64,000 bases of DNA from contig JAHBUL010000011.1 in assembly GCA_019638085.1 (NCBI GenBank), forward strand, positions 62,001 through 126,000, written 5' to 3'. Below, one piece after another: positions 61,679 to 64,000 of the stretch. The DNA comes from Flavobacteriales bacterium (lineage in GTDB: Bacteria > Bacteroidota > Bacteroidia > Flavobacteriales_F > PHOS-HE28). The position numbers and the translations under genes are program-made. A model generated the notes under the pieces. That model had not been told where the DNA came from, did not search any database, and saw only the letters and a list, made by a program, of their open reading frames with translations. Position 1 is the first letter of the stretch. Each line of letters opens with the position of its first letter.

Positions 61679-64000
61679 ATGCGTCCCTCCCGCCTTTTGC
61701 TTTTGCTTGCCCTGCTGCCGTGCCTTGAGCTGGCCGCACAACCTGCGCTGCGCTTCATTGAGAACCGAGGGCAATGGCCCGCCGAGGTGGCCTTCCGTGC
61801 GGAGGCGCCCGATGCCATGCTCTGGATCGAACCGGGGGCCATTCTGATCGATCGCTTTGATGCAGCGGCCATCGCGAAGCACCATGCGGGGCATGGGGAC
61901 ACCTATGATCCCAATGCCTCACGCACCATCCGGCACCATGCGCTTCGCCTGCGTTTCCGCGATGCTTCAGGCCCTGCGCGCAGCGAAGGCATCGGCGTGC
62001 AACAGGACAGCTACAATTACTTCCTCGGGAAGGATGAAAGCCGCTGGGCATCCAATGCCCATGCCTTCTCCGCCGTGGTGCAGCACGACCTCTACCCCGG
62101 TATCGACCTGCGTCTCCGGCGTGGCGGCGAAGTGTTGAAGTACGACCTGGTGGTGGCACCGGGTGCCGATCCGGCGCAGGCGCGCTTCACCTACGATGGC
62201 GCGGAAAGCGTGGCTTTGAAGGATGGGAAGCTCATCATCGGCACCTCCTTGGGCGATCTGATCGATGAGCTGCCCCTCGCCTACCAGCTGAAGGATGGCC
62301 AACAGCAGCGGGTGGATTGCCGCTATGCGCTGAAGGCTGGCATCGTCTCCTTCGTCGTGGGCGCCTACGATCCGCAGCTGGAGCTGGTGATCGATCCCAC
62401 CATCGCCTTCAGCAGCTATTCCGGTTCCACCTCGGATAATTTCGGCTACTCCGCCACCTTCGACGACCAAGGCTTTCTCTACTCCGGCAGCAGCGCCTTC
62501 GGACAGGGCTACCCCACCACCGTGGGCGCTTATGATGTGACGTGGAACGGCGGCGTGGGCAGCCAGAACCCCGGCACGGACATCGCCCTCAGCAAGTGGG
62601 ACACCACCGGCTCCTTCCTTATCTGGAGCACCTTCCTCGGTGGCAGCGGCGACGACCTCCCCCACAGCTTGATCGTGAACCCTGCCGGGGAACTGGTGGT
62701 GCTCGGCACCACGGGCTCCCCGAACTTCCCCACGACCGCAGGCGCTTTCCAACCTGCGTTCGCCGGCGGCACCCCCTTCACGCCGCAGGGCATCGGTACC
62801 AACTACCCCTTGGGAACGGACATGATCATCTCCCGGCTGAGCGCGGATGGCGCCCAGCTGCTCGGCAGCACCTACATCGGCGGATCCGCCAACGACGGCA
62901 TCAACAACGCGGTGGCCCTGCACTTCAACTATGCGGATGACATGCGCGGCGAAGTGGAGCTAACGCCCGGCGGGAACATCCTGGTGGCCAGTTGCACCCA
63001 GAGCACCGACTTCCCCACCACACCCGGTGCCTTTCGCACCTTCTTCACCGGCGGCAGCCACGATGCCGTCCTCTTCGAGCTGGATCCCGCCCTCACCACC
63101 ATGGTCTGGGGCACCTACTTCGGTGGCTCGCAGGTGGATGCCGCGTACTCCGTGGAGCAGGACAGCAACGGCAACATCTTCATCGCCGGTGGCACCACCT
63201 CCATCAACCTGCCGGTGACGCCCGGTACGGTCTCCACCACCAACAACGGCGGGCAGGCCGATGCCTTCGTGGCCGCCTTCAGTCCCAACGGCAGCACGCT
63301 GCTCGCCTCCACCTACTATGGCAGCACCGGCTACGACCAGTTCTACTTCGTGGGGATCGATGGCGATGACGACATCTACCTCTTCGGCCAGACCAATGCC
63401 CCGGCGGGCGACCTGATCAGCGGTGCCAGCTACTTCGTCTCCACCGGCGGCCAGCTCCTGGCGAAGCTCTCCAACGACCTCACCACCACGCTCTGGAGCT
63501 CGCGCTTCGGCGCGCTTTCCGGCCCCGGTGTCGGGGTGCCGAACATCTCGCCCACGGCCTTCCTGGTGGACTATTGCGACAAGATCTACATCAGCGGCTG
63601 GGGCAGCGCCGTGTTGGGCACCCTCACCACCAACGGCCTGCCCGTTACCCCCGATGCCTTCCAGACCACTACCGACGGCAACGACTTCTACCTCGCCGTG
63701 TTCGACATCAACATGACGGGCCTCTCCTACGCCACCTACTTCGGCGGCAGCCAGAGCTTCGAGCACGTGGACGGCGGCACCAGCCGCTTCGACCGGCGCG
63801 GACGGGTCTACGGCGCGGTGTGCGCCGGCTGCGGAAGCCACGATGATTTCCCCACCACCCCCAATGCCCTCAGCAGCACCAACAACTCCTTCAACTGCAA
63901 CCTCGGCGTGTTCAAGTTCGATTTTGAAGCACCGCTGGTGATCGCCGATCCCGGTGCGCCCGCGCCGCTATGCGCGGGTGGAGCGTTCCAGTTCACCAAC
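61679..64000 (+). CDS. DUF7948 / SBBP beta-propeller surface protein, 3' end outside the window
   Basis: The frame is open from an ATG at 61679 to the end of the window (at least 774 residues). The signal peptide is MRPSRLLLLLALLPCLEL followed by AAQPA. The start of the mature part, RFIENRGQWPAEVAFRAE, is the mark of the DUF7948 family. Propeller-type repeats follow from about residue 250 (FSSYSGSTSDNFGYSATFDD, GTYFGGSQVDAAYSV). Proteins of this type in Bacteroidota usually end with PKD repeats and a T9SS type B domain, but that part is not visible. It lies downstream of the operon terminator and has its own promoter candidate. Confidence 0.88.
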   Translation, partial: MRPSRLLLLLALLPCLELAAQPALRFIENRGQWPAEVAFRAEAPDAMLWIEPGAILIDRFDAAAIAKHHAGHGDTYDPNASRTIRHHALRLRFRDASGPARSEGIGVQQDSYNYFLGKDESRWASNAHAFSAVVQHDLYPGIDLRLRRGGEVLKYDLVVAPGADPAQARFTYDGAESVALKDGKLIIGTSLGDLIDELPLAYQLKDGQQQRVDCRYALKAGIVSFVVGAYDPQLELVIDPTIAFSSYSGSTSDNFGYSATFDDQGFLYSGSSAFGQGYPTTVGAYDVTWNGGVGSQNPGTDIALSKWDTTGSFLIWSTFLGGSGDDLPHSLIVNPAGELVVLGTTGSPNFPTTAGAFQPAFAGGTPFTPQGIGTNYPLGTDMIISRLSADGAQLLGSTYIGGSANDGINNAVALHFNYADDMRGEVELTPGGNILVASCTQSTDFPTTPGAFRTFFTGGSHDAVLFELDPALTTMVWGTYFGGSQVDAAYSVEQDSNGNIFIAGGTTSINLPVTPGTVSTTNNGGQADAFVAAFSPNGSTLLASTYYGSTGYDQFYFVGIDGDDDIYLFGQTNAPAGDLISGASYFVSTGGQLLAKLSNDLTTTLWSSRFGALSGPGVGVPNISPTAFLVDYCDKIYISGWGSAVLGTLTTNGLPVTPDAFQTTTDGNDFYLAVFDINMTGLSYATYFGGSQSFEHVDGGTSRFDRRGRVYGAVCAGCGSHDDFPTTPNALSSTNNSFNCNLGVFKFDFEAPLVIADPGAPAPLCAGGAFQFTN

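Overview
The window reads as a chromosome segment of a Bacteroidota bacterium, most likely a relatively GC-rich member of the Flavobacteriales. The evidence is a set of lineage-typical genes: two type IX secretion (T9SS) adhesin + PorP/SprF pairs, several T9SS type A and type B C-terminal sorting domains, SprB and HYR repeats, an S46 peptidase, MbnP, DUF1573, and promoters resembling the Bacteroidota -7 element TAnnTTTG. There is no prophage, insertion sequence, rRNA operon or CRISPR array. The order is inferred from gene content only.

Layout. 1-8.5 kb holds housekeeping genes: a TPR membrane protein coupled to ribH, a secreted protein of unknown function, a beta-carbonic anhydrase, folD, a broken T9SS cargo gene, a PIN-domain protein and ffh. 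8.8-14.6 kb is the first adhesin plus PorP/SprF pair. 14.6-18.4 kb is a minus-strand arginine cluster (arginase, a CtlX-like hydrolase, argS), followed by nhaA, a CDF metal exporter and tRNA-His. 20.9-25.0 kb is a small glycan cluster (GT4 glycosyltransferase, GINT1-like protein, flippase). 25.2-30.0 kb looks like a metal locus, probably copper: an MbnP-like lipoprotein, a Cys-motif outer-membrane protein and a small Cys protein, divergent from a TonB-dependent receptor. 30.1-46.5 kb is mixed: TMEM220, Dps, a DUF1800/DUF1501 pair, a lysyl-endopeptidase-like protease, PBP1C, a MORN protein, an S41 protease, DUF1573, a lipoprotein, pterin dehydratase and a DPP11-type S46 peptidase. 46.7-61.3 kb has a DUF202 protein and then a five-gene run. 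The window ends inside a large DUF7948/beta-propeller protein.

The most interesting region is 47227-61298. It contains a 2295-residue HYR-repeat adhesin with a T9SS type B sorting domain, a PorP/SprF barrel, an OmpA/PKD/PD40 envelope protein, an unrecognised secreted protein and a membrane-anchored propeller-Y_Y_Y-SpoIIE phosphatase. Every junction overlaps by 1 or 4 bases. This suggests one co-translated unit in which a cell-surface fibre, its outer-membrane partner, a peptidoglycan anchor and a signalling phosphatase work together.

A second theme is repeat DNA. A family of paired inverted motifs (GTTGTCAGTTGTC and its complement CTGACAACTGACAAC) lies in intergenic DNA at 42.2, 43.8 and 44.1-44.2 kb. 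A shorter derivative appears to sit in frame inside argS, adding about 26 residues. Two other paired inverted repeats occupy the gaps at 42.5 and 61.4 kb.
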